Assembly (NCBI RefSeq): GCF_001907975.1
Contig: NZ_CP017834.1
Span: forward strand, 2,219,345-2,283,344
Length of the DNA stretch: 64,000 nucleotides
From: Silvanigrella aquatica
Lineage (GTDB): Bacteria; Bdellovibrionota_B; Oligoflexia; Silvanigrellales; Silvanigrellaceae
Direction: 5' to 3'
A model generated the notes under the pieces. It saw only the letters and a program-made list of their open reading frames with translations. It was not told the origin of the DNA and did not search any database. Every line of letters begins with the position of its first letter. Position 1 is the stretch's first letter. Positions 52,901-63,147 of this stretch are shown one piece after another. A program made the translations under genes and the position numbers.

Positions 52901-54904
52901 TTACCTCAATTCATCGGGGATATTCATATTATTATTTTCTTCTCTATTAATATTTGCATTTTGTTCACCAAAATCGATTTGATTTTCTTGCTGTGATTGA
53001 AGTTTTTCTGTGGTTAAAGCTGTTTTTGTCGGTTTTGAAAATTTTTGTGGAAATTTTTTACGCCAATAGGCTTCAATAATCTGTTGTGCAATAGGTGCGG
53101 CATTGGCTCCCCCACCACCGCCATCATATTCACTAAAAACAACAACAGCAATTTCGGGCGTATCACTAGGACTGTAGGATGCAAACCAAGCATGGTCTAA
53201 AGCTTTAAATGCAATATCATCTTGTTTCACACCCTTTGTGAATTTAAGTGCCGATGTTTGTGCCGTACCTGTTTTACCTGAAACAGTAAAACCTTCTACT
53301 CGTGCTTTTTTCGCTGTCCCGTCGCTGGCTTCAACAACATCTTGCAAGCCTTTTTTAACTACCGCTAAATTAGCTGGATTTATTTTAATTTGACGAATGA
53401 TCGTTTGTTTTTCTTCGAAAATGATTTTATTTTGACTATCAACAATTTTTTTTAAAATATGAGGTTTATATAAAATACCACCATTACTTACAGCGGCAAA
53501 AGCATTTAAAATTTGAATAGGAGTGCACAAATTAAATCCCTGCCCAATGGATGCATTAATCGTATCACCACTCAACCAGGGCAAACCTTTTGTCCTTAGT
53601 TTCCATTCTGTTGAAGGGGAAATTCCAGATAATTCCATATTTAAATCGAGTCCTGTGCGTTCGCCTAAACCAAAGAGTCTACCCCATTTTGCAATACGAT
53701 CAATTCCAACCATATTCCCCACGTTATAAAAATAAACGTCACAACTTAATTGCAAAGCTGTTGACATACTCACAGGCCCATGTCCCGTATGCTTCCAACA
53801 TTTCCATCTGCCATTACCTAATACAAAGTAACCGGGACAATTAAATTTTCTATCAGGAGTGATTAAACCTTCTTCTAAAGCGGCAATAGCAACAATAATT
53901 TTGAAAGTAGATCCTGGTGGATAAGCACCTCCTGTTACTTTATCTAGTAAGGGTTTAAATGGGTTAGACCGCAAATTTTGCCAATCTTCCATTGTTAAAC
54001 CATCTTGATACATGGAAAGCTTATAATTTGGATTTGATAAATAAACTAAAATTTCTCCATTATTTGGATTAAGAGCACAAACAGCACCATTCTTATTTCG
54101 AAATGCTTCAGTCGCCACATTTTGTAATTCGGAATCAATAGTTAAATAAACATCATTTCCGCGCTGTGCAGGACGACTTAAATTTAAAGCAATATCAAGG
54201 GAGGAATCGGGTTGCAAACGCCCTAAGGCATCGACAAGTAACGCTTCACGCCCTTCACCACCTCGTAAATTTCTTTCATATTTTCTTTCAATTCCTGCTT
54301 TTCCAATAATGGAACCAACTCGATATTGATAACTTGAAACTTGAGAATTTAATATATCAAGCTCCTTTGATGTTACTTCACCAAGATAGCCAAATAAATG
54401 TGCCGATTCATTCCCTAAATAGTCACGACGAGGAGCAGAATCAACATCAACACCAGGTAAAAAGAATTTATTTGATTCGAGAGTAGCTACCTCATGTAGG
54501 GACAAGTTCCTTTTTATTCTTACAGGCACAAATTTAGGGTTAGCTTGAGATTCTAATAGTTTTCTTTCAATTTGTGCAATCGGTATATGAAATAAATCGG
54601 AGACAATAGAAAGTGTTTTGGGTCTATTTTGTAAGTATTGTGGGATGACAATTAAATCAAAAAATAGTCTGTTGGAAAGAAGAATTTTACTATATCTATC
54701 ATAAATTAAACCGCGCGGCGCCGGGCGTGTGATTTCACGTACCCGATTGCGCGCCGATGCAACCGAAAAATCCGATCCTTTTATAATTTGCAAATACCAA
54801 AGTCTCGCCGTAATGGCCGCAGTGATTCCAAGGAAACACGAAATAATAATGTTTCTTCGATTTGGATCTGAGACTGATTCTTGCTTTGATCTATTATCAA
54901 GCAT
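52901..54904 (-). CDS. mrdA: Penicillin-binding protein 2 (transpeptidase)
   Basis: 667 residues. N-terminal anchor helix, PBP dimerisation part, then catalytic STFK (about residue 333), SCD (SxN variant region in QLSCDVYFYNVG) and KTGTAQ. Class B PBP cross-linking peptidoglycan for elongation. ATG at 54904 is seven bases from GGAG, GTG at 54907 only four. Basic/Asn-Glu rich tail. Co-transcribed with mreCD and rodA. Confidence 0.95.
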   Translation of the reverse strand: MLDNRSKQESVSDPNRRNIIISCFLGITAAITARLWYLQIIKGSDFSVASARNRVREITRPAPRGLIYDRYSKILLSNRLFFDLIVIPQYLQNRPKTLSIVSDLFHIPIAQIERKLLESQANPKFVPVRIKRNLSLHEVATLESNKFFLPGVDVDSAPRRDYLGNESAHLFGYLGEVTSKELDILNSQVSSYQYRVGSIIGKAGIERKYERNLRGGEGREALLVDALGRLQPDSSLDIALNLSRPAQRGNDVYLTIDSELQNVATEAFRNKNGAVCALNPNNGEILVYLSNPNYKLSMYQDGLTMEDWQNLRSNPFKPLLDKVTGGAYPPGSTFKIIVAIAALEEGLITPDRKFNCPGYFVLGNGRWKCWKHTGHGPVSMSTALQLSCDVYFYNVGNMVGIDRIAKWGRLFGLGERTGLDLNMELSGISPSTEWKLRTKGLPWLSGDTINASIGQGFNLCTPIQILNAFAAVSNGGILYKPHILKKIVDSQNKIIFEEKQTIIRQIKINPANLAVVKKGLQDVVEASDGTAKKARVEGFTVSGKTGTAQTSALKFTKGVKQDDIAFKALDHAWFASYSPSDTPEIAVVVFSEYDGGGGGANAAPIAQQIIEAYWRKKFPQKFSKPTKTALTTEKLQSQQENQIDFGEQNANINREENNNMNIPDELR

Positions 54905-54932
54905 CACTCAACTCCACACAATAATTTAAATC

Positions 54933-55481
54933 CTAGATATCAATTAGTTTCTTTTTATCATGAGAGGGTATAAATTCAAAAAAAGAATCTATAAACATTA
55001 ATATCCTAAAAATAGGAAGGGAAATTAATATTGTGATTAAAAAACCTTTCCATGAAATAAAAAATAACGAAAAAAATGAATTTAAATCTCTATGAGAAAT
55101 TGTAAAATAAAATAAAAAATATTTCATAGTAAACAAAATTAAAAAGATAAAAAATTGCCCAAAAATACTATTAAAAATAAATATTTTAGAAAGAATATTT
55201 GATAACACTAGTATTAATAAAAAATACATTACAAAAAAACCCGATGGAACAGCTGAACTCACTTGCAACAACATTGCAATAAATATAATTTTTATTAATG
55301 CTAATGGTAAAAAATGCTGAATACTTGTATAAACAATAGCAATACTAAGAATATCAATATGAAGCCACAATGATGGAGCTTTAGCAAACAAACTCGATTG
55401 CAAGTATACAAAAAAAATCAATATAAATAATGACATTATAAAATGTGAAGTTTTACTTCTAATAAATTTTAAATTAGCCAC
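54933..55481 (-). CDS. mreD: Rod shape-determining protein MreD
   Basis: 182 residues, ~5-6 membrane spans (VYLQSSLFA..., SSAVPSGFFVMYFLLIL), typical MreD, identified mainly by location between mreC and mrdA. GTG at 55481 has GGAG seven bases upstream and overlaps the mreC stop by eight bases. Confidence 0.85.
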   Translation of the reverse strand: MANLKFIRSKTSHFIMSLFILIFFVYLQSSLFAKAPSLWLHIDILSIAIVYTSIQHFLPLALIKIIFIAMLLQVSSAVPSGFFVMYFLLILVLSNILSKIFIFNSIFGQFFIFLILFTMKYFLFYFTISHRDLNSFFSLFFISWKGFLITILISLPIFRILMFIDSFFEFIPSHDKKKLIDI

Positions 55482-56373
55482 CCGACTTCTCCGCGTTCGC
55501 TTCAAGAAGCTTTTTCATCCAATCAACTCCACCCACTTTTCTAATGACATCCACTTCTCTATTTGGGTTTAAAAGAACCAATGCTTCCGATATATCTGAA
55601 AAATCAACGGCAGGCTTCACCTCAATTGTTTGACTAACACCATCGGCACTCACGCGTATATTTGTTACTTTACCCACAAGAATACCACTAGGAAAAGAGC
55701 CTGTTAGACCGCTAGTTACAATTTCATCTCCCACTAAAATACTACTTCCTCGTTCTAAATACTTAAATTGCATAGAATCAGCCATGCCACCTTGTAAAAC
55801 ACCACGACGTCTATTGCGCGCTACAATAACATCCAAGTTGCTATTAGGATCGACGAGTAAAAGAACATCGGAATGATTATCAGAAACGCGCATAATAACT
55901 CCAATAACTCCTTCTTCTGCAACAACTCCCATACCTGGTTGCAAACCATTTTTGGAACCTTGATTAATGCGAACATTTTTATAAACGAAAGAAGGATCTG
56001 AACTTGTTACTTCACAAGTTACAAATTTTACCGATGTTCTTTCGGTTAAATTTAATAATTTTCTCAATCTATTATTTTCTAAAATAATGTCATCAAGAGT
56101 TCGAATTTTTACTTTAAGCTCTGCATTTTCTCGATGTAATTCGTCCGCCTCTTTTCTTGCATTTTTTAAATCAACAAAAGAGTGATACATTGAATAAATG
56201 GAATGAGTAGATGATAAAAATATGACTTCAACTGGTTTACTTAATGTATATACTATTTTTTCAAGAATACTTAATTCTTTTTTTGTTGGATGCGACGTAG
56301 AAAAAAAGTACATTGTGTAAACAAGCGCCATCAAAGCAACAAGCCAAAAACCATAACGTCTAAATTGAAGCAT
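55474..56373 (-). CDS. mreC: Rod shape-determining protein MreC
   Basis: 299 residues. N-terminal helix, a coiled coil (LKNARKEADELHRENAELKVK), then the beta-barrel domain with VTSSDPSFVYKNVRINQGSKNGLQPGMGVV (in part), VLLLVDPNSNLDV and VTSGLTGSFPSGILVGKV. Periplasmic scaffold of the elongasome. ATG start. The cytoskeletal mreB is not upstream here. Confidence 0.95.
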   Translation of the reverse strand: MLQFRRYGFWLVALMALVYTMYFFSTSHPTKKELSILEKIVYTLSKPVEVIFLSSTHSIYSMYHSFVDLKNARKEADELHRENAELKVKIRTLDDIILENNRLRKLLNLTERTSVKFVTCEVTSSDPSFVYKNVRINQGSKNGLQPGMGVVAEEGVIGVIMRVSDNHSDVLLLVDPNSNLDVIVARNRRRGVLQGGMADSMQFKYLERGSSILVGDEIVTSGLTGSFPSGILVGKVTNIRVSADGVSQTIEVKPAVDFSDISEALVLLNPNREVDVIRKVGGVDWMKKLLEANAEKSGG

Positions 56374-56543
56374 TTTAAACCCATTTGATTTTGTCTATTC
56401 TCAAAGCATATTGGACTCTAACGGTTTTCACGTAAATTGTATGTTCTTTTTTTAACAAAATAAAGATCATCGCTTTTAAGATTTGAAATTGTTCTCAAAA
56501 AGTGCGAGATAATGTTGACGGTTTTTAGCAGAGGAGTTTTGCT

Positions 56544-58085
56544 GTGCGCTTAAACACTAAGATATTTTCATCGGTAAGTACCAAGTCATTCATTTTTGGC
56601 TCTGTCATTGTGACGGCATGTGCCGCTTTTGTGTTCACAGGTTTTGGGAGCTTAAACCCTGGAAACCTCTTTGGTCTCGACCCCAACACGGCGGCTCAAG
56701 TCGGCTCAGAAAAAATTGAAATGCAACAGTTTGCCGCCGTGATATCATCGCAACTCTCTGCCGACGCGCCTCCCGAACAGCGTAAAGCCATTGTTCAGCA
56801 GGTTATCCAGCAAATGATTAAAGAAAAAGTTCTGACCGAACAAGCAAAAAAAATGGGCTGGTCCGTAAACGATATCGAAATGAGCACTCTTATTCGAAGT
56901 ATCCCCCAATTTCAAAATCCACAAACCAAGCAATTTGATTTTCAAACATTTAAAAAATTTATCGCAAGTCAACAAATGTCTGAAATTGCTTTTTATGACA
57001 TGGTAAAACAACAACTTGAAGTTCAAAAATTACGAAGTTTACTGAATTTACCTAGTCCTTTACCAAGTAAAGCAGCCGAAATACAAAATAAAATTAATAA
57101 TACGGAATTTAATTTACAATACGCTCTGGTCTCTCTTCCCGATGCCGCATTAAAAGAAAAAATTGCGGAAGAAGCTAAAAAATATTCTGAAGACAAAGCA
57201 AATCAATCTAATTTAAATAATTTATTTATAAATACTAAAAATCAGTACCAGCAAAAAGCACAAGTTAAAGTACAATCCATTTTAATTTCATACAAAACAG
57301 CACAAAGAGCACAAGGTGATGCCCTCAAAAGAAGCCAAGAAGATGCTAAGAATCTTGCCAATGAAATTGAAAAGAAATTAAAATCCGGTTCCGATTTTTC
57401 AACTCTTGCTTCACAAACAAATGATGATATTGCTGCAAAAAATAATAAAGGTAATATCGGTTACGTTGATGAAACAAATATCGACAACAAATCAGCACAA
57501 GCTGTTTTAACTTTGAATGCACAAAATCCAATTTCAAATATTATTGAGACTCCATTTGGTTACCGTATTTTCAAATTTATGGAAGGCAAACCTGCTGTTT
57601 CTAAAACATTTGAAGATGTTAAATTACAGCTTGCAGAACAGCTTATTGGCAATCAAATCAAACAAAAACTTGATCTTGAATTACAAAAAAATATCACAGA
57701 CGCTATTGCTGCAAAAAATATTTCAAAATTAAATTCACTCCTTGCTGAAAATAAAATCACTTGGCAATACATTAATAAGCTGTATAAGGTAACTGATTCT
57801 TATATTAGTGAACTTGGCACGGCAACAAATCTTGCTGAAAATGTATTTTCATTAAAAAATCCCGGCGACATTATTCCAAAAACAATTGATTTTGGAACAA
57901 AAAAGGCAATCATTAAACTTGTCACCATTACAAATCCAAAAGAATCTGCAGAACAACTCGAAAGCTTGAAAAAACAAGCGATGAATTCCTCTAGCCAAGA
58001 ATTCGCCGCAGCAAGTGAAGAATCTTTGGTTAAAAGTTATGAAAAAAGTGGTAAAATAAAAATCAATCCCGTCCTTTTAAATTAA
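56544..58085 (+). CDS. PpiD/SurA-type parvulin peptidyl-prolyl isomerase
   Basis: 513 residues. GTG behind GAGGAG. One N-terminal membrane helix (about 17-37), SurA_N-like chaperone part with QQVIQQMIKEKVLTEQAKKMGWSVND, then a parvulin domain with KVQSILISYKTA, SDFSTLASQTNDDIAAKNNKGNIGYVDE and FGYRIFKFMEGK (in part). Inner-membrane anchored, periplasmic folding of exported proteins. Divergent from mreC. Confidence 0.88.
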   Translation: MRLNTKIFSSVSTKSFIFGSVIVTACAAFVFTGFGSLNPGNLFGLDPNTAAQVGSEKIEMQQFAAVISSQLSADAPPEQRKAIVQQVIQQMIKEKVLTEQAKKMGWSVNDIEMSTLIRSIPQFQNPQTKQFDFQTFKKFIASQQMSEIAFYDMVKQQLEVQKLRSLLNLPSPLPSKAAEIQNKINNTEFNLQYALVSLPDAALKEKIAEEAKKYSEDKANQSNLNNLFINTKNQYQQKAQVKVQSILISYKTAQRAQGDALKRSQEDAKNLANEIEKKLKSGSDFSTLASQTNDDIAAKNNKGNIGYVDETNIDNKSAQAVLTLNAQNPISNIIETPFGYRIFKFMEGKPAVSKTFEDVKLQLAEQLIGNQIKQKLDLELQKNITDAIAAKNISKLNSLLAENKITWQYINKLYKVTDSYISELGTATNLAENVFSLKNPGDIIPKTIDFGTKKAIIKLVTITNPKESAEQLESLKKQAMNSSSQEFAAASEESLVKSYEKSGKIKINPVLLN

Positions 58086-58143
58086 CAAGATCAATTTTTA
58101 AGAGGCAAAAAGGCTACCCCCGATTTCGTGAAAGGTAAATATT

Positions 58144-59133
58144 TTGCAAAGCGAAGTTGACGTTTATATTATTCAAAAACAAACAACTCTGGAACGCTAT
58201 ACAAAGCGTACATTAAATGTTGATTTTTTTGATTACTTGGAAAGGGATAAACAAAACCCCGTTCCTCTCCAAGAAGCTCATAAAGAGCATTTAAAAAGTA
58301 GAAAAATATTAATTAAAGCTCTTGAAAAACATTCACTGAGTTATAAAATCTTCAATTTAGACGAAATTTCTGAAAATAATTTCTGTTACTTTAGCGATAA
58401 ATGTGAGAAGTCAGGTTTAAATCCAAAAAAAAAGCTCGTCATTTCACTTGGTGGTGATGGAACACTCTTACATGCGAGTCACCATGTTGGAGGAGATGTT
58501 TGCCTTCTTGGTATCAACTCATGTCCCGAACACTCCGTAGGCCATATGTGCCCCATTGTTCCTAAGTATATTGAACAGGCTATAGATTGTTTTGTGAATC
58601 ATAAATTTAAAACCACATCGGTTCGTCGCATTAAATTAGAAGTTTCGCGAAAACAAATTCTTCCCCTCGCCTTAAATGATGTATTACTTTGCAACCGCCA
58701 CCCTGCTGCCACAAGCCGTTATCAAATTTCTATTTGCTCCCATAACGAACAAAAAGAAATCGAATCCGAAAAACAACTTTCAAGCGGACTCTGGGTTTCC
58801 ACTTCGGCCGGCAGTACCGCCGCCATTTCGTGCTACGGATTTGAAAAAGCTAGTATTAATTCCTCAAATATGTTTGTTGCCGTGCGCGAACCCTATACTC
58901 CACGCAACGAAAATTTAAGTTTGCAAAAATTTAGCTTAAACGGAGATGAAAAATCACTTTTATTTTTTTCTCGAATGAGGCAAGGACTTGTGTGCGTTGA
59001 TGGACCTGATTCCTGTGGACATCTTGGTTTTGGAGATACTGTTCACATGAGTTTACCAGACGAATGCTCGATAAAGCTTATCCTCGACTTTTTAGGCAAA
59101 GTTCCGACCTTTCCATTTGATAAGCCAGAGTGA
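58144..59133 (+). CDS. nadK: NAD kinase
   Basis: 329 residues. LVISLGGDGTLLHASH ATP motif, NDVLLCNRHPA (NE/D-type), and SSGLWVSTSAGSTAAI. Phosphorylates NAD to NADP. The N-terminal ~90 residues are an extra region relative to many bacterial NadK. TTG start with GAAAGG eight bases upstream. 42 bases upstream of nuoB. Confidence 0.93.
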   Translation: MQSEVDVYIIQKQTTLERYTKRTLNVDFFDYLERDKQNPVPLQEAHKEHLKSRKILIKALEKHSLSYKIFNLDEISENNFCYFSDKCEKSGLNPKKKLVISLGGDGTLLHASHHVGGDVCLLGINSCPEHSVGHMCPIVPKYIEQAIDCFVNHKFKTTSVRRIKLEVSRKQILPLALNDVLLCNRHPAATSRYQISICSHNEQKEIESEKQLSSGLWVSTSAGSTAAISCYGFEKASINSSNMFVAVREPYTPRNENLSLQKFSLNGDEKSLLFFSRMRQGLVCVDGPDSCGHLGFGDTVHMSLPDECSIKLILDFLGKVPTFPFDKPE

Positions 59134-59175
59134 AATGATTAGTGTAAAAGAGTTAAAAGGAGGGCTTAACAAAAA

Positions 59176-59679
59176 ATGAAGCACCATAATTACGGAAATG
59201 AATTTTATATTACGACAAAACAAAAAGAACTCGTGGCTTGGGCACGCAAAAACTCACTGTGGCCTTATCCCTTTGGCACAGCTTGCTGCGGAATCGAATT
59301 GATGTCCGTCATGGGTCCTAAATATGACCTTGCTCGCTTTGGTGCCGAAGTCGTTCGTTTTTCTCCCAAACAGGCAGACCTGCTGATTGTAGCAGGAACC
59401 ATAACTGAAAAAATGGCTCCCGTTATCAAACGCATATACGAACAAATGCCAGAACCCAAGTGGGTCATGTCAATGGGAGCCTGCGCTTCTTCCGGTGGTT
59501 TTTACAGAGCTTACCACGTGGTTCAAGGTATCGATAAAGTGATTCCTGTTGATGTTTATATTCCTGGTTGCCCTCCCACTCCCGAAGCCGTTCTCGACGG
59601 TTTTATGCAACTACAAGATAAAATTCAAAAAGAAGCAAAAGAATCCCCTCGAGATCAAGGTGAAAGTGATTCAAAATGA
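59176..59679 (+). CDS. nuoB: NADH-quinone oxidoreductase subunit B
   Basis: 167 residues. All four [4Fe-4S] N2 ligands are intact: Cys37/38 (TACCGIE), Cys103 (GACASSGG) and Cys132 (PGCPPTPE). It transfers electrons to quinone in complex I. No nuoA, C or D flanks it; instead nadK is upstream and a response regulator overlaps its stop. The other subunits must lie elsewhere. AAGGAGGG about eleven bases before ATG. Confidence 0.94.
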   Translation: MKHHNYGNEFYITTKQKELVAWARKNSLWPYPFGTACCGIELMSVMGPKYDLARFGAEVVRFSPKQADLLIVAGTITEKMAPVIKRIYEQMPEPKWVMSMGACASSGGFYRAYHVVQGIDKVIPVDVYIPGCPPTPEAVLDGFMQLQDKIQKEAKESPRDQGESDSK

Positions 59680-60455
59680 AGGATGATAAGCTTCGCATCC
59701 TCATTATTGAGGATGACAGAGATCTCAATAACCTTCTCAAGTACACACTCGAATCGTCAAATGACTTTGAAGTCAAATCTCACTTTGATGGCCAAGGCGC
59801 CTTCGAGCTTATCAGTCAATTTAAACCCGATCTTGTGCTTCTCGATGTCATGTTACCAAATATTTATGGAACCGAAATTCTAAAAAATATTCGCGAAAAT
59901 ATTCAATCGGCAAGCACTCTTGTCATTCTTCTTACCGCACGCTCACAAGAAAAAGATAAAGTAGAAGGATTTGAAGCGGGTGCTGATGACTATATTACAA
60001 AACCATTTTCACCCCGCGAGCTTTTATTAAGGGTCAATGCACTGCTCAGAAGATCTCACACTTTAAAAAATCCAACTCAATTTTCTTCAAATCAAACCTC
60101 TTTACGAGACGATGAAAAAAATCCTTCTATTTCCCATGATAATCAAGAACAAGTTGTAAATAAAATGATCAGTGTGGGATCCATTAAAGTATATCCCGAA
60201 GAATTTAAAGTCACAGTTAACAATGAAACTGTTCCTCTCACGGCAACAGAGTATCAACTTCTTTTATTTTTAGCTGAACGTGTTGGCAAACTTCAAAGTC
60301 GAGAAGCTCTCTTACAAAAAGTTTGGGGATATGAAGGTCAAGTGAATACAAGAACTGTAGATACTCATATAAAAAGATTAAGACAAAAGCTAGGCTCTGC
60401 AGGAAGCATGATTGAAACAATTCATGGTTTCGGATATCAATTAATTGATTCTTAA
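59676..60455 (+). CDS. OmpR/PhoB-type response regulator
   Basis: 259 residues. Receiver domain with acidic pocket (IIEDD, 12-14), phospho-acceptor Asp57 (LLDVMLP), Thr87 and Lys109 (YITKPF). A linker with ~45 polar residues follows, then a winged helix ([33 protein letters not shown]...[15 protein letters not shown], described in part). No histidine kinase is adjacent, so an orphan. Its ATG overlaps the nuoB stop (ATGA), tying it translationally to nuoB. Confidence 0.92.
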   Translation: MKDDKLRILIIEDDRDLNNLLKYTLESSNDFEVKSHFDGQGAFELISQFKPDLVLLDVMLPNIYGTEILKNIRENIQSASTLVILLTARSQEKDKVEGFEAGADDYITKPFSPRELLLRVNALLRRSHTLKNPTQFSSNQTSLRDDEKNPSISHDNQEQVVNKMISVGSIKVYPEEFKVTVNNETVPLTATEYQLLLFLAERVGKLQSREALLQKVWGYEGQVNTRTVDTHIKRLRQKLGSAGSMIETIHGFGYQLIDS

Positions 60456-60478
60456 TTTTTTATTTTATGAATTGAGAA

Positions 60479-61024
60479 TTAATCATCATCTAAAATATTT
60501 AATTTTTTTATGTCTTTCTGATCGTCAATCGAGCTAAATTCGTTATAATTTTGCTTAGGATCACAGTTCTCAGTACCTTTATCCGTTCCATTTAACATGA
60601 AACATGATTTTTTCTTAGAATTAATGCGCTGAATATCATAATTTCCATTTGATAAAACTCTAATATAAGCAGCTACAAATTTCTCCGAATTACTTAAGAT
60701 AAATACTTTATCATTTTTACTAGAAAAAATAAGCACATCATCCTTTAAATAAGGGTATAATTCTCTTAAGTCTACAACTGAAATTAAATTTTTATTTGTA
60801 TTTATGAAATTTCCATTTTCTAATTTATAAGCGTACATGGAATTGTAAATACGTACCAATTTTATTCTTGCTTCAGACTGTTGTCCCTTTGCTTTAAAAA
60901 TTGATATTTTAGGCAACACAATAAAGGAAAGACACGCTATCAATACTATCATTCCTAAGATACCAAAGGTGGTGTATCCTGCAATTTTGTGAGTCTGATT
61001 AGATGATTTTTTTCTTAATAGCAT
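60479..61024 (-). CDS. Type IV pilin-like/pseudopilin-like protein
   Basis: 181 residues. N-terminal basic stretch, then AGYTTFGILGMIVLIACLSFIVLPKIS and QSEARIKLVRIYNSMYAYKLENGNF, the plan of type IV pilins/pseudopilins (GFTLIE helix then alpha1-C and E.G.F). The Gly after which the peptidase cuts is present, but the conserved Glu at +5 is Gly here. C-terminal half with two Cys (SCFML...ENC) may be a disulphide loop. Export route is inferred. Confidence 0.6.
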   Translation of the reverse strand: MLLRKKSSNQTHKIAGYTTFGILGMIVLIACLSFIVLPKISIFKAKGQQSEARIKLVRIYNSMYAYKLENGNFINTNKNLISVVDLRELYPYLKDDVLIFSSKNDKVFILSNSEKFVAAYIRVLSNGNYDIQRINSKKKSCFMLNGTDKGTENCDPKQNYNEFSSIDDQKDIKKLNILDDD

Positions 61025-61169
61025 AATGCCTTACCAATTCTTATTAAATATCAGACTCATCGTTGATTTTGCTATAAAATTAACCATTTTTATAAAAATA
61101 ACCACTTATTTTTATCAACTTATTGTACTTATTACCCTTTTCGGATAGGATATTTAAAATTAGTAATGG

Positions 61170-61571
61170 ATGGAAAAAATGCAGAGCAACTCTCATTTCA
61201 AAATTAGTGGGTGGGTATTACCTTGCGGCAATTGGATTAATTGTAACCCATGGGAACACATTAAAAAAGCCAAAGAAATTAATTATATTATTGAAAGCAA
61301 AGATAAAAATCAAAATCTACACCTACTATGGAACCATCCTGACGATGAACTCTTGCGGGCAGAACTTGCAAAAATTGGAATGATTAAGGTATGTTACAAA
61401 CAAATCGACGCCGATTCTGTGACCCCTTCTCAACTCACAAAACTTCAAGAACTGTTTTCTCTCTGTTCTTTAGATGAAGATATTGAATTTATTGGAAGAA
61501 TTAAACTAAAAATTCAGGTGCGGTTATTTTTAAAAATCAAAGATGTTGAAAGGTTAAATAGGCTTTATTAG
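61170..61571 (+). CDS. Hypothetical protein with W-x-P-C-G domain
   Basis: 133 residues, soluble. FKISGWVLPCGNWINCNPWEHIKKAKE recalls small domains with GW-(I/L)-PDG...C...H seen in some phage-like proteins, but no function is known to me. Cys/Trp/His-rich N-terminus could bind metal. Start uncertain (61170 or 61179). Other frames in this stretch look like shadows. Confidence 0.45.
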   Translation: MEKMQSNSHFKISGWVLPCGNWINCNPWEHIKKAKEINYIIESKDKNQNLHLLWNHPDDELLRAELAKIGMIKVCYKQIDADSVTPSQLTKLQELFSLCSLDEDIEFIGRIKLKIQVRLFLKIKDVERLNRLY

Positions 61572-61681
61572 TTTCATTTCGAATATGACTCCATTTTTTA
61601 AAATTACAAAAAAAATCCTAATTGCCGATACCTATATTGAATGAATTGTCTTAGTCATTTTAGCAATAAGGACTCTGAGAT

Positions 61682-61876
61682 ATGGGCAATTTTGATGTCA
61701 CAGGTAATGAATTTAAAAAAATTAAAGAAGTCTATGTGAGTTACATTAAGGCATATAAAGCATTTAACAATAACTCAACAGAAGGCGCTACCAGTTTTGC
61801 AAATTTTTATATTTACAGAACTTATACTAGTAAATATTCTGATCCGAGAAAGTTTTTTATACATGCAAACAGATGA
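61682..61876 (+). CDS. Small hypothetical protein
   Basis: 64 residues, Lys/Tyr/Asn-rich, soluble (VYVSYIKAYKAFNNNSTEGA). ATG behind AAGGA nine bases upstream. 16 bases upstream of the hydrolase gene, so probably in its operon. No family recognised. Confidence 0.4.
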   Translation: MGNFDVTGNEFKKIKEVYVSYIKAYKAFNNNSTEGATSFANFYIYRTYTSKYSDPRKFFIHANR

Positions 61877-61892
61877 TGTTAAAGGATAAAGA

Positions 61893-62918
61893 GTGGAAAA
61901 AGAGATATTATTCCATCAAGAATTGGAAAAAGAAAATTCAGAAAGTACCGTTGAAAAAAGTATCCAAAGATACAAAGATACAATTATTCCATTTTATAAG
62001 GCAAAAGGAGTTTCAGAACAATTTTTAGGTGTTGCTGATGTTGCGATTTCATGCCGCACTTTTCTTGCTCAAAATGCAACTGCTAAAATAATATTATGCA
62101 CAGGATATAATGAATCCTATTTAAAATATTCTGAACTCATTATGAATTTATGCGAATCTGGATTTTCTGTATACTGTTACGATCATCGTGGTCAGGGTTT
62201 TTCTGGAAGATTTTTAAATCAAGAAAAAAGAGGATACGTTGATAAATTTGAAAACTATGTCGACGATCTTTGTTACTTTTTTGAACAAGTATCAGGCAGC
62301 CAAAAAAACGATCTCCCCATTTTTTTCATTGCCCATTCCATGGGTGGCGCCATTTGTTCTCTTGCTGTAAATGAAAAGAAAATAAACCCAAATGGAGTGA
62401 TTTTAAGCGCGCCCATGCATGAAATAATGCTAACCCCCTATCATATTCTAGAAGTTCCAGTTTATGGAATTTTAAGTTTAATGTGTAAATTAAATTATGC
62501 TAATAAATATGCATTTGGACAAACAGATTGTATTCCATTTAGACCCTTTGAAGGAAATGATGTGACGCACTCAAAAGCAAGATATTCTGTTTGGCGCAAA
62601 CATATCGATGAAATAGAGGACATGCAATTAGGCGGTCCCACATTTCAATGGCTAAAAGAAGCCGTTGGCGCATCAAGAACTTGCCGTAAACATTTCGCAA
62701 AAATGAATATTCCTATTTTACTTCTCCAGGCAGAAGTCGACACTGTTGTTAGAAATTCTGCTCAAGATATTTTTTCAAAAAATAATGAAAATTGTGAAAA
62801 AATTGTTTTAGAAAATTCTAAACATGAAATTTTAATGGAAATAGATTTTATTAGAAATAAAGCTCTAGATTACATTAAAAAATTTATAAATCAAAAAATA
62901 AACTCACCTAATAAATAA
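61893..62918 (+). CDS. Lysophospholipase-like alpha/beta hydrolase (PldB type)
   Basis: 341 residues. YDHRGQGFSGR loop, nucleophile AHSMGGAICS, LQAEVDTVV acid and SKHEILME histidine form the PldB/monoacylglycerol-lipase signature. Hydrolyses lysophospholipids or monoglycerides; no signal peptide, so inner face or cytoplasm. GTG start after AAAGGA. Together with the lipase at 44481 it enlarges the lipid-degrading set of this window. Confidence 0.85.
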   Translation: MEKEILFHQELEKENSESTVEKSIQRYKDTIIPFYKAKGVSEQFLGVADVAISCRTFLAQNATAKIILCTGYNESYLKYSELIMNLCESGFSVYCYDHRGQGFSGRFLNQEKRGYVDKFENYVDDLCYFFEQVSGSQKNDLPIFFIAHSMGGAICSLAVNEKKINPNGVILSAPMHEIMLTPYHILEVPVYGILSLMCKLNYANKYAFGQTDCIPFRPFEGNDVTHSKARYSVWRKHIDEIEDMQLGGPTFQWLKEAVGASRTCRKHFAKMNIPILLLQAEVDTVVRNSAQDIFSKNNENCEKIVLENSKHEILMEIDFIRNKALDYIKKFINQKINSPNK

Positions 62919-63147
62919 TATTTCTCCTAATTAAACATATTAAATATTTTTTAGCATGTTTAAAAAGTAATTATTTATAATTTTAAATATACATAAAACT
63001 GCTATTTTTTAATAATATTTTAAGCACAATGTAATAACAATTATTGTATAATAAAACATCAGAATAAAACTTAGATATAAGATAATATTTACTTTAATTC
63101 TGATATTTTAGGATATTTTTGCCATAATATTGTGGCTGAGGTGTGTT
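62919..63147. other. AT-rich intergenic region
   Basis: About 230 bases, extremely AT-rich, no gene or clear signal apart from the promoter it must hold for the lipoprotein gene. Confidence 0.3.

Noticed and set aside
61123..61383. Alternative frame at the 61 kb unknown gene
   Set aside because: Lacks a ribosome site and has no domain-like pattern; the frame from 61170 has a coherent GW-x-P...C...H segment.
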